The position numbers and the translations under genes are program-made. Below, in pieces: positions 12,601 to 26,029 of a DNA stretch of 64,000 nucleotides. A model generated the notes under the pieces. The model saw nothing but the letters and a program-made list of their open reading frames with translations, searched no databases and had not been told where the DNA came from. Numbering within the stretch: position 1 is the stretch's first letter; the number at the start of each line of letters is the position of its first letter. Origin of the DNA: Paragonimus westermani (taxonomy: Eukaryota; Platyhelminthes; Trematoda; Plagiorchiida; Troglotrematidae). The stretch is taken from contig QNGE01000113.1 of the NCBI GenBank assembly GCA_008508345.1, forward strand, positions 147,848 through 211,847. Reading direction: 5' to 3'.

Positions 12601-15600
12601 TGGTCACTCCGTAGTTCTGAGCCTGAGAAACTTGGTCATGATATTAGGCTGTGAGATATCGGGAAAGGATTTGACCACAGTGGCTCAATCCAGATCCGCT
12701 AAATGTTCCTTGCTGTCTGGGTTAGTGAAGGCGGCGTTTTATTGTAGGCGAAGTATCTCGGTATTCCGCTTTTTACTGGTCGACAAACCAGACGGATTTA
12801 TTAGCGGCCATACGGCTGAACGAGGTTTTGTAGCGGACACAACGTATCAACAGAAGCATCTGGAACAAATAGTAGTGGCTCCTGTGAACTTGGAAACAAC
12901 GATATGCTCTTACAACTGTCAAGCACGGGCGTTGAGCGTTCTTGTGGGCCCACTTTTGTCCCCGGTGCTGACTAACAAAAAGCACTCCCACCGATCCTTC
13001 CTCCATTGCATGAGGTGTTTTGTGCAAGGTCCAGGTTGTGGTTTGCTCTGGTTCTTCCTGAAGTTAAAGTAGAGCTCGGCTTATTTGGTCACTTTATACA
13101 ATCTGTCAGAGATATATTGTCGTAACTGGATCTACGACCCACGGGCGCGTAAGCAGATAACAGAATAACGGTTATCGAGACGGTGGATAACGAAACGACG
13201 GTCAACGATGATGAACAACTGACCGCGGAGTGTAGGCGACTGATTCGTCACTTCCCGGTCAACCTAGTCACCTTAGGCCAACTCATGAACGCAGAAAAAA
13301 TGAGTGGCATTCACACAGAACTTCCTCATGTCGCCCGACCCGATGACAGCATGGTCACAAACCCGTCCATATTTTCATGGTTGTGGCTGGTAACAAGCAA
13401 AGGTCAATAGGTTGCACCAGACGGAAGTTCAGAAAGTGTAGTGTAGACGTGTAGTCGGGATGGCAATGACAGTGTGGAGTGAATGCAGGTGTGATGGCTC
13501 GCTTCATCCCTGCAGCGTTTACACTGCTACACATATTTCGGTTAAGCTGACCGTTGAGGATGAGTTATAAAAGTTCACAGCCGCTGCCTCAGCGGCTACG
13601 GGTTGGAAAAACGAAGCGTTTTTGTGCGTTTGGTCTCTTTCCAGCAATATTACTCAATGAACTGGAAACCGTTAACTACAGTAATAATGAGCCTTGAAAT
13701 GGTAACTGTTTGGTTCTCCCACTTTCACGGATATAAGAAATTGTGACAATTGCAACTGGAGAGATGTGTGGCGGGTATACCTTCGATGTCAGAGATTGCG
13801 GTGAATGCAGCTGGAAACACGTGTGGTGAGCACGCGCTCGACCCACGTCTACTAACAAGGTGAAACGTCTTTTCTGAAGAGCAATCAAAATATGGTCTCA
13901 AAAGGCACTGAACGTAAAGCACACTTATGGACTTCGAAACAAACCGTATACTTCCAGCACTGCTTGAAATTATGATAAGTAGTTAGTTATAGCTTCATCG
14001 GGAATTAGTGATAGCAATCAAATGAAGAAAGGGAACGCTAGTTGGATCCAGCCACTCTGCGGCACTCAGGAGCAAGCCCAGCGAGAAGTGTGTAAATAGT
14101 TCGAGCGCATCTAATAACGCACGAGGAGATCCAGGTTAGACGACCTCGGAGGGTGGATTTATAGGTGCATCGTTGGGAAAAGGGCGAACATTTGCTGTGT
14201 GCAACCAGTTGCACCATGGAAGAGACTGGAGTTGAGTACGTACCAGGCCTTCTATAGCAGCAGTACACAAAGTCATGCGTACAGAACAGACAAGCGAGTA
14301 AACGCGGTTGCAACCACGATCCCAAGAGAAGCCACACGATTGCTGGCCAATATAGACATGCAATGATTTTTCGCTTCACTTGTCAGCAAAATTTGTCTAT
14401 TATTACGCCGTTTTTGTATTTCAAACTCCGTAGTCACCACACATCAACTTGACTGCATCTGTGCACACATACGTTTACAGTCCCCCTCAATCACTCCAAT
14501 GAACCTCATTTTTCGTACTTCACCCGGTTTGCTGGGTTGAACATAACGCCGCGGATACTTTTAATAAGTAGATAAAGACCATGGATGTACAAAGTATCCG
14601 TTGATGATCGAAACTACTGGCAATAAATAGTTTGGTTTGTGTATAGTGGCTCTGCATATGAAATGATGACACACGGCACGTTATTCGGGATGACGCCGAA
14701 AGGTTAACGCACATTCTCTCTGCGCAAAACTACCAGATCCAGCGAGCATATACGCCTTCATGGTGTCGTCGACATTGGTGCCACTTCTAGTAATATTACA
14801 CGTTTTTAGTTGCGGGTTCAAATTACTTCAGTTTCTTATCACGGATGCAATATGCTATGGGCGACCTGTGATGCACTGTTAGTCGCACGGTTATGTGAAG
14901 TATTTTGCGACGTAGTGGATAGTCACATTTCAATGGAGGTCATTGGGATGACAAGATGGCGGCTTTAATGTGAGCTTTGCGTGTTGTCTATAGATGCCAC
15001 ATGATGTTGTACTACTCCATTGGTGGAGGAACCGTTAGGAAGTCCGTACGCCAGTGTGATTCGCCCTATTGTTGCCAACCCGGAAGGTGCATTCCGGGCC
15101 ACTGCTTGTTATGTCCGAAGACTAATACTAGTAACTTTCAAGTGGATAAGTACTACAACCGGCTTATCGTTTATGTTCAACCGGGATATCAGAAAGACCC
15201 GTCGAACTTACCCCAAATTTGCCTGTTATTTATACGGCTAGTTTTGCTTAAAACCTGTAGTGAAACGGAGAGTTGATGGAACAGTACCTCAAGGCAAATA
15301 CAAGAATTCACAGTAGGTGTCCGCAACTAATTCCACTACACTAAGTCTGCTGCGTATTGCAAGAAGATTCTTCCCTTTAATAATAACGGAATTGTTTCCT
15401 CCAGCGAGCTAAATGAACGTTGCCACCGTTAGTCCACGATAACCAGGACCGCGTAGGAGCAGAAAGCGAAAAGCGCGAGGACGAAGCGTGTATTGATTCA
15501 AACAAAAGACGAGTAGTTAATATGTACAATGAACATAATAGGTATGAAGAATGGTATGTAGCAAAAGATCGAAATGGTCACAGACTCCACACAACCCCCC

Positions 15601-18585
15601 CAAAGCGTGAGAGAAAAGAAGACGCTCGATAGTTAGAGAATCACAGTGAATCAATGATGATAATCGCTATAGATTGTCGGCCATCTAACGGTTCGACCAG
15701 AACGGGTGTGTGGTTTGCATGTCTTGGGTTCGGGGGCAGGAAAATGGGTATGGTCACTAGTGTCAAACATAGGTTGGGTAGACTGAGAAAGGTTTTGTGA
15801 GTCGGTAGACGAATCTAGGATACGCTGGCTCTACGTGGTCACAACGTGATCGCTTGATTGAACGCTGTGACTCACAAATTAGGCAAGCAGTTCCAGGCGC
15901 CGAATGCACGGTATTCGAGGGCACACCTTCCTAAATTCACCCAAGCACAGCAGCTGTCTATTGTAGAAGGTCTTAAACAAGCCGTTTTGGTCAACCGACT
16001 CCAATAACCGTTGGCATCACCAGCAACGTGACAAACAACCGAAATTGTGCACATACTCGCGGTCTTAGAAAAGACAACAATCTAGGCAGTCTTGCTTGGA
16101 TCAGATTTCAATGAATTTTTAAATAAAATTCCACGAACACCGGTCTCTAAACGGCAATGAATTTCATCGAGCTCCCATAGTACTTTAGCCCTCTTACAGA
16201 CTTCAGGCAGAGCCATGTGTTTGAGTAAACGCCAAATATCACTGTTACAGAGATGTTCCTTGATAAATTTGTAATATGTTCCTTGTGTTAAAGCCCCGCT
16301 TGATAGAATACTCCTGTTTTATGCTGGAACCTTCTTACCGCTACTTACCAGAATACATCTCAGTATGCCATCACATGTTTCATGCGACACCACACACTTA
16401 CGGCTGACATTTCACGGTTTGCTTGACATCATAGAGTATTGCCGGTTACGCCATAGAGCTCGTAAGGTGCATGCAACCACATGACCGAATATGCACCAGC
16501 CAATCATCAGGATGACTTTGGCCCTCGCTAGTGCACACGAATGCAGGAATGTCTGAAGACTGACTTTTATTCAGACAGTAGAGCTGCTGATCCTGACAGG
16601 CAAGTAGCTGTAATCAAATGCATCTCGACTAGGTTCTACGATTCCCAATATTCTCGAGAATGACTGGGCTGCGTACCCACTTTCAGCTGAAGACATCGTC
16701 CAGACCGCCGCCATTATGCATCTGGTCTATTCGAATTCCGGTATATGCTGTTTGGTTTACGAATCGGTGGTCAAAGGTCTTAACACTACACTAAGCTGGA
16801 ACATCACGCAAGATGTGAGGTTCGTTCAACCGCACAATGCCGATCTACTTTTCACGAGCACGTCTGAAAGAAAGCATTTAATTTGTTTGCGAAAGCCCGC
16901 CTGTACAATGATAAACCCCAGCAAAACTGCTAATATGTATAGGTGAATTTCTAACCAACCATCATGGAGGTTTTAAGGCGCCATGTTACTCGGTACATTA
17001 CTCGACAGCTGGTTGATAAAGTGGACGTGACTAGTGAATAGTCCGCTTGAACATGGGGTGCGATACACCTCTCGGTCATAATGAACTGTACCAATCGGCT
17101 ACTGAATTGTGTGTACCATGCAGGGCGTCAGCAGACTCGGAGAATACCGGTCTCAAGCAGTAGGTCCGTGGAGAGTAAACCAAGTGAGCTTTCTTTTCTG
17201 AGTGAAACCCTCTGGCCTTGACCAGGTATACAGCACACTTGCAAGGGTGATTACGTTTCCTACGTCATTGGATGGGAAATAGATTTGTGGTCTTCACCGA
17301 GTAAGGAAAAAAGAGCATGCCACAAAAGTCGACACAAAGGAGTCGTCAATCTGGTTTTCCCCGAAATGCACACCAGGTTTCTGGCGCTCTGAAGAGTGTG
17401 ATCAACGTACATATTGCAAAGTCGTATACAAATTTGAACGCCACAGTTGTAAATCGTACAATGAGTCAGCTTTGTGAATAAAGCAACAAAGAAGACATCA
17501 GATAAGATGAAAAGCAAAATTTGACATACATGCTTTTGAGGCAATAGTATTCAGAATCTACAGAATTTAACAGAATAGTTGAGTAGTTACATTATTTGGG
17601 TCTCCGCAAGGTGATCACTTGTCTAATAATCGAGGGCGTGTCAAAAAAGAGGTGTTTGAAGGGTGTAGGGGATGTACTGTCGAAGAATTTCATGATTACT
17701 CCATGAAGATGGTCCCGGAAAATGTGTAGGAACTTTTGTTAGGGTGGGAGTAGATGGAAGAGCGCATTCTCTTGCGGGGGAACGGATGGACATCTCAACT
17801 GGACTTCTTTGTTTGCCCAAAATCCAAGGAATTTTGCGGAACTAGCGAACTACCCATCCATTGCGAAAGTTTGAGTGTCCGGGCGCGGTAGAATGTTCCC
17901 TCGCGTGAGGTATATCGATGAACTCAAGAGTGAAAACAAATCACGCGGTAAACGGGAGAACGTAAATTGATTGTATGAGCTATGAAAAACAATGGAACGT
18001 GATTTCCTGACAACTTTTTATTTAAGGTTAATAGAATCGTGTTGATTGATGAAATATATGCCACCTGCGAATGTTCGATATCAAATAACGCGGAGAGAGG
18101 CCGATTCACAATGGACGGCTGGAGTATAGAATGAAAAGAATGTTCGACAACACCCAGAGGTTGTCAGGTGGTCTCTCAGGAGGAGAAGGTGGAAGGGCTG
18201 CAACGCGAGGTTTTCATATGGTGATGAGAGGAACAGGCTAAGCTTCGTTTTCTCTCAAACAGTTTTAGCATGCCCAGCTTTTGCGTGGCGATTTACAACG
18301 CACACGCAAGCTATCAGTATGTATGAAGTAAGAGCGTACCATGGTGACTGTGTTATTACTAACGGGCATGCTTGTACTGAGACCTATACATGTTGACTGT
18401 AGACATGTTCTCCTGTTCGTGGGTAAGTCCTAAAGCATAACTGTGTAGAAGATCTATCCTGAAATTAATAGCCCTGATCAATTCGTGGGGTTCGTGTCGT
18501 AACATCATGCAACACAAAGGATTTCCCCCAGATGTCACTGGGTCCTTTTTCAAAGATATCGTCCTCAGATGGGTAGAGGTTGAAA
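12601..18585. other. Unassigned spacer of about 6 kb
   Basis: Many short overlapping frames on both strands, none with a domain I can name. The overlapping + frames at 14977-15276 and 15020-15241 are the most protein-like in composition but unassigned. A sequence at 14281-14313 resembles one at 38910-38942 (listed separately). No exon of a known host gene was recognised. Confidence 0.35.
14281..14313 (+). repeat. Short dispersed motif, copy 1
   Basis: About 33 nt around ACAGACAAGCGA are shared with 38910-38942 in the same orientation, with six differences by eye. This may be the remnant of a larger dispersed repeat whose flanks have decayed. The match is short enough that a common origin is plausible but unproven. 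Confidence 0.3.
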
Positions 18586-19516
18586 ATGGACACGACGTCC
18601 GTTACTGTTAGGAAATTTTCTAAGCCTCGTTTGAATTTATGCACATTCTTACTGGCTCTGATTGCATGCGGAAGTTCGTTTCAAACGTAGGAATGTTTTA
18701 CCAGGAAAAAATGTGAACACAGTGTTTTTCGGGATTTAAGAGCTGCCAAAGAGGATTCCTTGTTCATGGGATTGTACCTAGACATATGTTGTAAGCGAAT
18801 CACGAAGCCGACTGTGAATATATTGCCATAGACCACAGTATGCATGAGTGCAAGGTTAAACTTGGGTGGCCGTAACCAAAGAAGATCAAGTGCAAGCGTC
18901 CGGAAGCGTTCTCTGTAGCTCAGAGACGAAGGATAGCCCAATAAAATTTTCGTGAATGCAAGTTAGAGGCATTCCAGGGTTAGCCTATCAGGCTTGCGCA
19001 GGTGGCCATAGATGAACATACAGCACTCAAACTGGGGTCGTATGCATAGTTTATAAAGGCGTAATCACGCATTCGGCAGGAAGATTGAATGTTCAATGTA
19101 AACTGTTATCCGTCTAGTTTCAGCCAGTAGGAAAGATATATGTTCTGCGAAATTTGATGAGTTTGAGTGTAACATGCAGGCCAGCCGACTCTACTCTGGA
19201 TGCCCGTGACTTCGCGGACCAACCTTCGGGCAACGTAGACGCACCAGGGGACAGCGCTCTTCCGAAGTAGGGGTTCGAACGACAGTTCTGAAAAGAGAAA
19301 CAATACGAACACACATGAGCCAAAGGCCCAGTAAGCCATGCACACGACTTACACAAACGAAAGCTAAGACGGCACCGACAACACAGCAGCACGCCCCGTT
19401 ACACAACTCAAATTCAATCCGTGCGCGCTCGCTGGTTTCGGTTGCGCGTCACAGAGTAGTGCATACATATGTCGCGCACTGAGTTGGCAGTTGATATGCT
19501 GTGACCGTCCAGGTTT

Positions 19517-20580
19517 TCAGCGCCATCCGGTACGTGACAACCATGCGCAACGATAGTGGAGTTGTTGGCTGAAAATTTCATCAGTCAAGTATGACATCAA
19601 GTCTCTGATGTCACTAAGTCCTTCTGTATATTTTTTAAACATGGATTGAGACTGCCAGAAAAGAAAAGTACGAACAAGTTTGATATCACCAGCGAATAGG
19701 AATAGTTTGCCATGGTTGATAACTTCACATATATCGTTTATGTATACGAGAAAGAGTAACGGTCCGAAAGCACTTCCTTGTATCACCCCACCACTGACTG
19801 TTCTAGGTGCTGAGCTGCTGTCTCCTATTCTCACTGTTTGTGTGCGGCTTGTGAGACATGAAGAGGACCAGTTATGCAGTAGATCACGTGTACCGAAAGA
19901 TGCTAGTTTTATCGAAGGACGCTTATGAGGCACTCGATCGAAAGCCTTTCTCATACCTGGCAGTATAATGATAATCGCTTCTCCGGAGTCAGCAGAACTT
20001 CTCGCTGGCACGTCATGTAAGCGTGTTAGCTGAGAAACATAGGCTGCGAGTGGTTTATAAGGCTTCGTGATAATGAGAATTCGACCATGCAGCATTTTAT
20101 TGTCCTTTTCAACACCCTAGAACAAATTGAAGCATGGTTAGTGGGACGATAATTGCCGACGTCATGTCGCGAGCCAATCTTATAGCGGAGCTCAATTGTA
20201 GAATGTTTCCACTGAAGAGGGAAGGAACCTGGTCTTAGAGGAAGTGTATAAATATTAAGCAGAAGTAGAAGGATGTCTTCCTCTCCGTATTTTAGAGCAA
20301 CAGGGTGAATGCCATCAGGACCAGGTAGATAGGAAGGTTTGATAATAGCTAACTGGGAGCGTATGAGCCCTGCATCAACAGGGATATGGCTTTCGAACGT
20401 ACTTGTACTTGCAAGGAGAAATGGAGGCAGTATGTGTCCTTCATGTTTGAAGGAAGCAGCAAAACATGAATTGAAATCCTTACAGATTTTTAGAGGATCA
20501 TCTACAGTGGTTTTGTCTTTTAGTGTCATCTTTGAGATGGCAGGGTCTCTCCCATTATTCCCGCGTCTCATCAACTTCAT
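19517..20580 (-). pseudogene. LINE ORF2 reverse transcriptase with FAGD in place of FADD
   Basis: Two overlapping minus frames (20580-20026 and 20095-19517) cover the RT. The first shows LPGPDGIHPVALKYG and a GNYRPTNHASICSRVLKR block. The second shows MRKAFDRVPHKRPSIKL, GGVIQGSAFGPLLFLVYIND and LFLFAGDIKLV. The catalytic FADD box is FAGD at 19685-19696: a single codon GGT where GAT is expected, removing one metal-binding aspartate. The frame switch between the two pieces also breaks the protein. The tail of the second frame (after about residue 145) drifts from the family pattern. Confidence 0.85.
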
Positions 20581-20877
20581 CAGCTGCGAGCACTTATATG
20601 TGCTATTAAGCGCACGTTCTTATCCACTCATGTGGAGTGTTTTCGTTCTATGCTCAATTCCACTGAACATTTTATGCATTTGCATGATGAGAGAGAAGTC
20701 GCATGTTTCCCGCTACCTTGATGTAAGACTTTTGAGCTTGCCTTGCTCCTTTGGAGTGAGACGTATGCCGTTACCGTACGGTGTTTTCATTTTTGCGGGG
20801 CTAAGATGTTCATGCAAGCCCTGAAGTGTTCGTTAAAGCCTCGGTGGCAAAACTAGGATCGAAGGTAAAAATGTGTT

Positions 20878-21905
20878 CTATTCCAGAGACCTCAGCAGTT
20901 GGGTGAACACGTTCCACTCTGCAAATTTAATCTGACGGTAGTGTATGACGGTTGAATCTTTGACAGCTTTCAGGTCCAACATTAAGTTCACTATGTTATG
21001 ATCACTTCCTGGAAATTGTTCCAAGACGGACACAGTGGGAGAAGAGATGCATGTGGTAAAGATGAGGTCTAAAATGTGGTCTTGTCCAGTGGGCGCCAAA
21101 ACATGTTGGCGCCATCCGTTTACTTGGACACATGCAATGAACTCAGCTTGATTTGCGGGGGCAGTGAACGAGGTCCAGGAGATATTGAGCATGTTGAAGT
21201 CGCCGCCAGTTATTTTGCACTGAGAAGGTAAGTTTGATACATAGTTCAGTCCGTTAATAAGGTTCGTCAAGTCATCCTGAGTGGCGTTAGGCGGTCTGTA
21301 GACACATCCTAAGAGTAATTCACAGGGTCCAGTCGACAATAACAGCCACAAGGAGTCATCTATCATACCAAGACACGGCTCATCGAGTATGGTTGCAGAA
21401 TATTGTTCCCTTAGGTAGATTAACCATCCTCCACCTCGTCCTACACCAAGATTTTTTTGGAACATGTGATAACCTATAAGGTTTAGTTGTGTGTGTGAAG
21501 TCTCAGGGGTGCACCAAGCTTCAGTGACTAGAATAATATAAGGATTATATAAGAATATGAATGATCTAAAGATATGCATCTTATTAGGTAGCGAATGTGC
21601 ATTGAAAAGCAAAAAACCTAGTGCATTATTATTGTTCGGCACCATTTTTATACTTTTAAAAATGTCTAAGACAGAAACATCTTTGTGATTCAAGGACTCT
21701 GATGACAATGCTTGGTCTGGTGTCCTTGTAATGAGCTCATTAGAGAATGGTTGGGTGTCAAGTGCGTTTGAGTCCATGACAGGAAGTGTTGGAATAGTGC
21801 AAGTAAGGTAGTGGAACAATGGGGGGTCGGAGTTAGCAAGGGAGGTTTGAAAGGTATGTGTCCCATTTTAAAAGGGTAAGGCTGACCTAAATTGGTCATG
21901 CCCAC
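20878..21905 (-). pseudogene. LINE ORF2 apurinic endonuclease domain
   Basis: An endonuclease/exonuclease/phosphatase-type domain that nicks the target site in this class of elements. The 313-codon frame shows LLFNAHSLPNKMH, the ILVTEAWCTPETS box with the catalytic Glu, LLLGCVYRPPNAT, GGDFNMLNISW (GDFN at 21193-21204) and FPGSDHNIVNLML (SDH box). All the expected catalytic boxes are intact, so this domain has survived better than the RT next to it. A second frame (21690-21905) overlaps its start and may carry the true N-terminus. Confidence 0.85.
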
Positions 21906-22773
21906 CCGCTCGTTGTCAATGAAAACATCGCGGGTTGCGTTTAAGTGAGCATCCGAAGTGTAGGGTCTATCCGTATTGAATGGGGTGTTGAACGTTGGAT
22001 GGACAATTTCAGAGGGGCTCCGGTTTAGTCTTGCATGAATAGATGCGTCTCGCGAGAGACTGCCATAACTAGGCAGAAGCCTTTAATCGGGGGATGGTAA
22101 GAGATGCGCCTTTTTAATCGCTAGGTACGGGCTTGCGTTTTCTTGCCCGTTTGTTCCCTTATGATGCACAGGAGGAAGCCTCTGGTGACCCGTAGGGTAG
22201 TGATTTGGAGAGGGTTTGTTATCGCGTGCACCCCATTGGTGGTCGGTTCGTGGTTCAAAATTGAGACATCAACGTGTTTTTTATTGATAGAATGACAGTG
22301 TTCTGTCTTATTTGAGCCAGTTTCCTCGCAGATAGGTTGCGGTCTAAACGCTCCATTGATTTCTATACGGAGAGGGTCATTCGTGTGCCCACTTTTACCA
22401 GCTGGTTTCTCGACCGAGGTACCCTCAACGCTCGGCACGCTGTTGAAACTGTCAAGTTCAATTAGGTCGGCGAATTTGTTCATTTTGATGGAGTTAGCAT
22501 TGTCGGTAGGGTCGCTGGTGCATTCGGGCGCGGTGCAACAAACCGATACTGCACGATCTTTGGAACCCAGTTTGACATCTTTGGATATCGTGGTAACCTG
22601 TTTCGGTGCGTCTTAAATCACATGGTTAGAAAGGGAGACGGAGGTCCTGCCCAGTAAGAGTTTTTACATTCTCTTTCAAGGGGCGTTCTGTCCTCCATAA
22701 TTTTTGATAGTTTAAGCGAGATTTTAGACTTAATAGGGTCCTGGCTCTGTATGAAGTGTTTTGCATTTGCCCG

Positions 22774-23358
22774 CTATGGAATTTGGATAATAGCGGGCAG
22801 CAAACATTTTGTCTTCTTACAAAAACGGATGCAGATATATGATTTCGGGTCTATTCCAGTAACCTTCGAGAGTATCGTTTCAATGCTTTCTAGGTGCAGC
22901 TTATCTGGCACAGTGAATACGATGGCGTTGTTTGAGCAACGCATCCGTTTGGTGATTTCTGTTACCAGTGTGTTGATCAACACACTAGCGCTCCGGATGT
23001 TATTCATCTCGGGACTTCCGGGCACTTTAAAGATGTAAGACAAAGAGACGAGATTCTCTTTCAGGGGATCAAGTGCAGTCTGACTTGCCCTCAGTTGAAC
23101 GAGCTCTGCTCCTAGCTCAGATACCATAACAACTAAATCCGCCAATACACTATCTACAGGAAATGAACAGTGTTTAGTCTGAGGGGTGGCAACTATCAGG
23201 TTATCTTCACACCTTTTAACGGCAGTAACCTTAGGAGAGCCTACATACGTTCTGGACCTAGGATCTTTGCCTTTAAAACGATCTACATCGGCTTTAGAGC
23301 TCGATATTGTGGCTTTAACACCAGCGGATCTTGTATGAAGAGTGATTTTGGTCACCAT
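22774..23358 (-). pseudogene. LINE ORF1 protein, N-terminal part
   Basis: A 194-codon frame starts with MVTKITLHTRSAG (basic, low-complexity N-terminus). It is followed by a heptad-like stretch around LADLVVMVSELGAELVQLRA, which could form a short coiled coil, and then by SNNAIVFTVPDKLHLESIET and SYICIRFCKKTKCLLPAI. The IVF-VPD start and the later IR-KK-LLP stretch match the pattern of fluke CR1-type ORF1 proteins, which are RNA-binding chaperones of the retrotransposon. A further minus frame at 22483-22121 probably continues the same ORF1 towards the ORF2 start. The frame itself is open, but the element's RT is dead. Confidence 0.6.
22967..22986. repeat. Perfect 20-bp palindrome inside LINE ORF1
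   Basis: AGTGTGTTGATCAACACACT reads identically on both strands. It lies within the ORF1 coding frame, where it encodes part of ASVLINTLV. It is probably a chance product of codon use or drift rather than a protein-binding site. Confidence 0.9.
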
Positions 23359-23360
23359 GT

Positions 23361-26029
23361 TTCGTAAATATAATTATATTTTTGGACAGACTTGGACGTA
23401 AGTGGAATGTGACCAGATTATATAGAATAGTATTATCACCGATAACAATTATAAGGGAAACTTCAAATAGAATATTTACGCAGTAATCACCTACCCTTTT
23501 CGAAACTGGTGTTCATATATTTGGTGTTCGGACATGTTTCCAGACGCCTGGGTACTGCCGCGAGCAGAAGTAAACTGAGTGCATTCTATGGTGGTGCTCA
23601 TTCGGCTTCTACGATTGGGTCACTCCTGTCCGATTGAAAATGACCATATTCCAAATCACATGCATTAAGGACAATTGAAATAAGCTGAGCAGTATCCTAG
23701 TGGTCAAAAGCTGAAATACCGGGATGTAAACCGTGTAAGCCTTCGCGCTGTAACGTTGATTTTAGAAGCAGTGAAGATTCATCGTTGAGCCGGACGGCCT
23801 TGGAAAATATGGTCCGCACGAGTTTCCTCGAGTTCAACGGAAAACTACTACCCGGCCGTTAGCGGAAGCGTGCAGTACTCAAAGAACCCACCGGTGCCGT
23901 AGATTGTGTTGACGTGACTATGCGAAGTTGCGATGTGCGCGGCCAAGAATGCGCTCGCCACCTCGGGTTAGTGCGTGATCAACTTGCTCGAGTGCACTGT
24001 CGCCCAAGGGGCAATAAGCATGCCCGGCCCAGCAGAGTGTATCCTTTGTGTCCACCTTCTTCTTCATGCCGTCATTCAAAACTCGCCTGTTCCCATTTCT
24101 AGAAACGTGTGTGTGGCCCTCTGCCCTTCCTTTTCTTCAGCTTTGCTGGTATATTGCGTGGTTAGTGTTACGTCGGTTTTCTCCCAGTCCAACCTCCCGT
24201 TCTCTTCTCCATGCACATTCTTTCTGGAGCGCACTTACGTGTGCATGGATACTGGACTAGCTATTGTGATATTTTTTCGGTAGTTTCGTTCTCAATTTAC
24301 CTCTTACCATCGGAATATTCCTCTGTTTACTTAATCAGAGATGAAGGTTTCAATTTCGGGCTAGCCCATCCACTGGTCTACCAGCATTGGTTTGCTGGAC
24401 ACGGAGGCCCTAACTACAGGCTCGCTGGTTTTATTTCTTTGGGTTCAAGCCGAATATGGGGCGCGGTTGGATGCACGGTTGGTACACCGCAAGCCACTTG
24501 TGATGGTTACACGCAAGCGTTCCTCGGCTTCGATCAATGTGGCAGACTAATCGGCACCGGATGTCGCCAACCCTGGTCCCTTTTATTAACGACGGCATGC
24601 AGCAGTCAGCGCGAACGGCTCTGTTTTGTATGGAGGCTCTGTCAGCGTGACCTCTGGATACCACTGAAGATTTTGAAACCAATATTTACGCCGCAGAGGC
24701 TTCAGCTTATTGACACCGGTCACTAAATTAACCTATAGGCTAAACCTTCGCCGCGACGGACGAATTTATAAAAGGGGCAATTTCACTGGACAGCTCCAAA
24801 TTCGTTGTAAAATTCCGAAGGACACTCGGAAAAGTCATAAGATGTCCGCTTCACTCACTGAGCCACCTTGGCAAAATGCTTGTATACATCGTTGGTCAAC
24901 GACGTCAAGGGAACGATCATTTGAAGGCATCTCAGTAGGCTGGAAAAGTGGACTCGTTTGCAACTATTTGATTAATTAAGTGAACGCCAGGATGCAACCG
25001 TTGACACCCCGATGCTCTTGCACATTCAAATAATGATCAGTATTGCGAGTTATGTCGGTCAACCTATGCTTAGTCACAGAGTTGGACCGAAAGGATTCCT
25101 CAGTGCAAACTAGAGAGCAAGCACTACAAGCCCGACAAAATTTTGAGAAGTCAAACGACGTGCTGCTCGATTTCCTTGCTCGGCTACATCTTAGGCCGTC
25201 GCTGGTTAAACCACAGAATTGTTCAGGTCTGTCTGTCATGTGGTATGTGGCGGATTGTCAGAACCATTTTCGTCCCTCTATTTGTGAGCTTGAAATCCCA
25301 CAAGAAGACTGAGTAAAATCGACCAACACACCTTCGCTGAATTCCGCTGGTTGGTTAAAGATCGAGCTGGTATGTTCTAGCGGCGACCTGATTAATTACT
25401 GCCAGACTGTTGAACTACAGTCACTGGGTGATCTACCTTTGGCATTTTTGTCAAGAAGGACCGCGTGAGGCAAGATAGGGCTGCGTGATCTTGTCAAGAT
25501 CAGTGTCCTGCTTGAAAAAAAGGAGAGTGCCGTTTGTGGATGGCCGTTTCATATCGCCGGATCTCGTCTAGGCTGGCTGCCGAGAGAAGCTCTGCTGCTG
25601 ATGGTTTGACTCAATTTCTTGCTTGCAGTATTTCTCCTGAACAAGTGAAGTACCAAGTTGATTCGGATTTTTATGGTACATTGCTGCAATCTAGAAACCA
25701 GTCACCCCATAAGATGCAATTTGAGTGGGCCAAGAAAGTAGACCAGGTCAGCTGGTGAGAGCATCAGCCGGTGTTTAGTGAGGTCGCTCAGTTTTTCTGC
25801 AATATGCAAGGGCCGCAAAAGGCAGATTCGGGCAAAGTGCGAGAAGTAGTGGTGATGCTCGTAGTCACCTCTGTTCGAGTGTGCGCGGAGAAAGAGAGCC
25901 TAGGAGGGGGCAGTTGAGGATTCTGAACTTCTTTTATACAGCCTTGCGAAGTAAATGGTGCTCTATATGAACTTGCGTAACACCTTGACCAATGTCGTGA
26001 GTTCATCGAGCGCAATGTACATAGTAGTT
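23361..26029. other. Unassigned spacer
   Basis: The largest frame is a 171-codon + frame at 24211-24726, rich in aromatic and Gly residues, overlapped by a minus frame at 24431-24682. Neither matches a family I know. Frames at 25043-25312 and 25534-25758 lie upstream of the Gypsy integrase relic and could be decayed gag/pol, but no RT, RNase H or protease motif was seen. Confidence 0.35.

Larger units (their letters stand above)
18586..23360 (-). mobile_element. CR1-like LINE with ORF1 and ORF2 remains, about 4.8 kb
   Basis: The minus strand carries, in order, an ORF1 (23358 to about 22120), an ORF2 endonuclease (21905-20878), RT (20580-19517) and a C-terminal domain (18941 to about 18590). 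This is the longest transposable element in the window and the only one with both ORFs recognisable. Frame breaks occur between the blocks. A poorly matching stretch at 19100-19500 lies between the RT palm and the C-terminal domain and may hold a small insertion or heavy decay. The C-terminal part has a related, 5'-truncated copy at 29.0-29.4 kb, so the family has at least two copies here. Confidence 0.85.

Noticed and set aside
24211..24726. 171-codon + frame considered as a gene
   Set aside because: No recognisable domain or signal, overlapped by an antisense frame of 83 codons, and surrounded by decayed repeat DNA.
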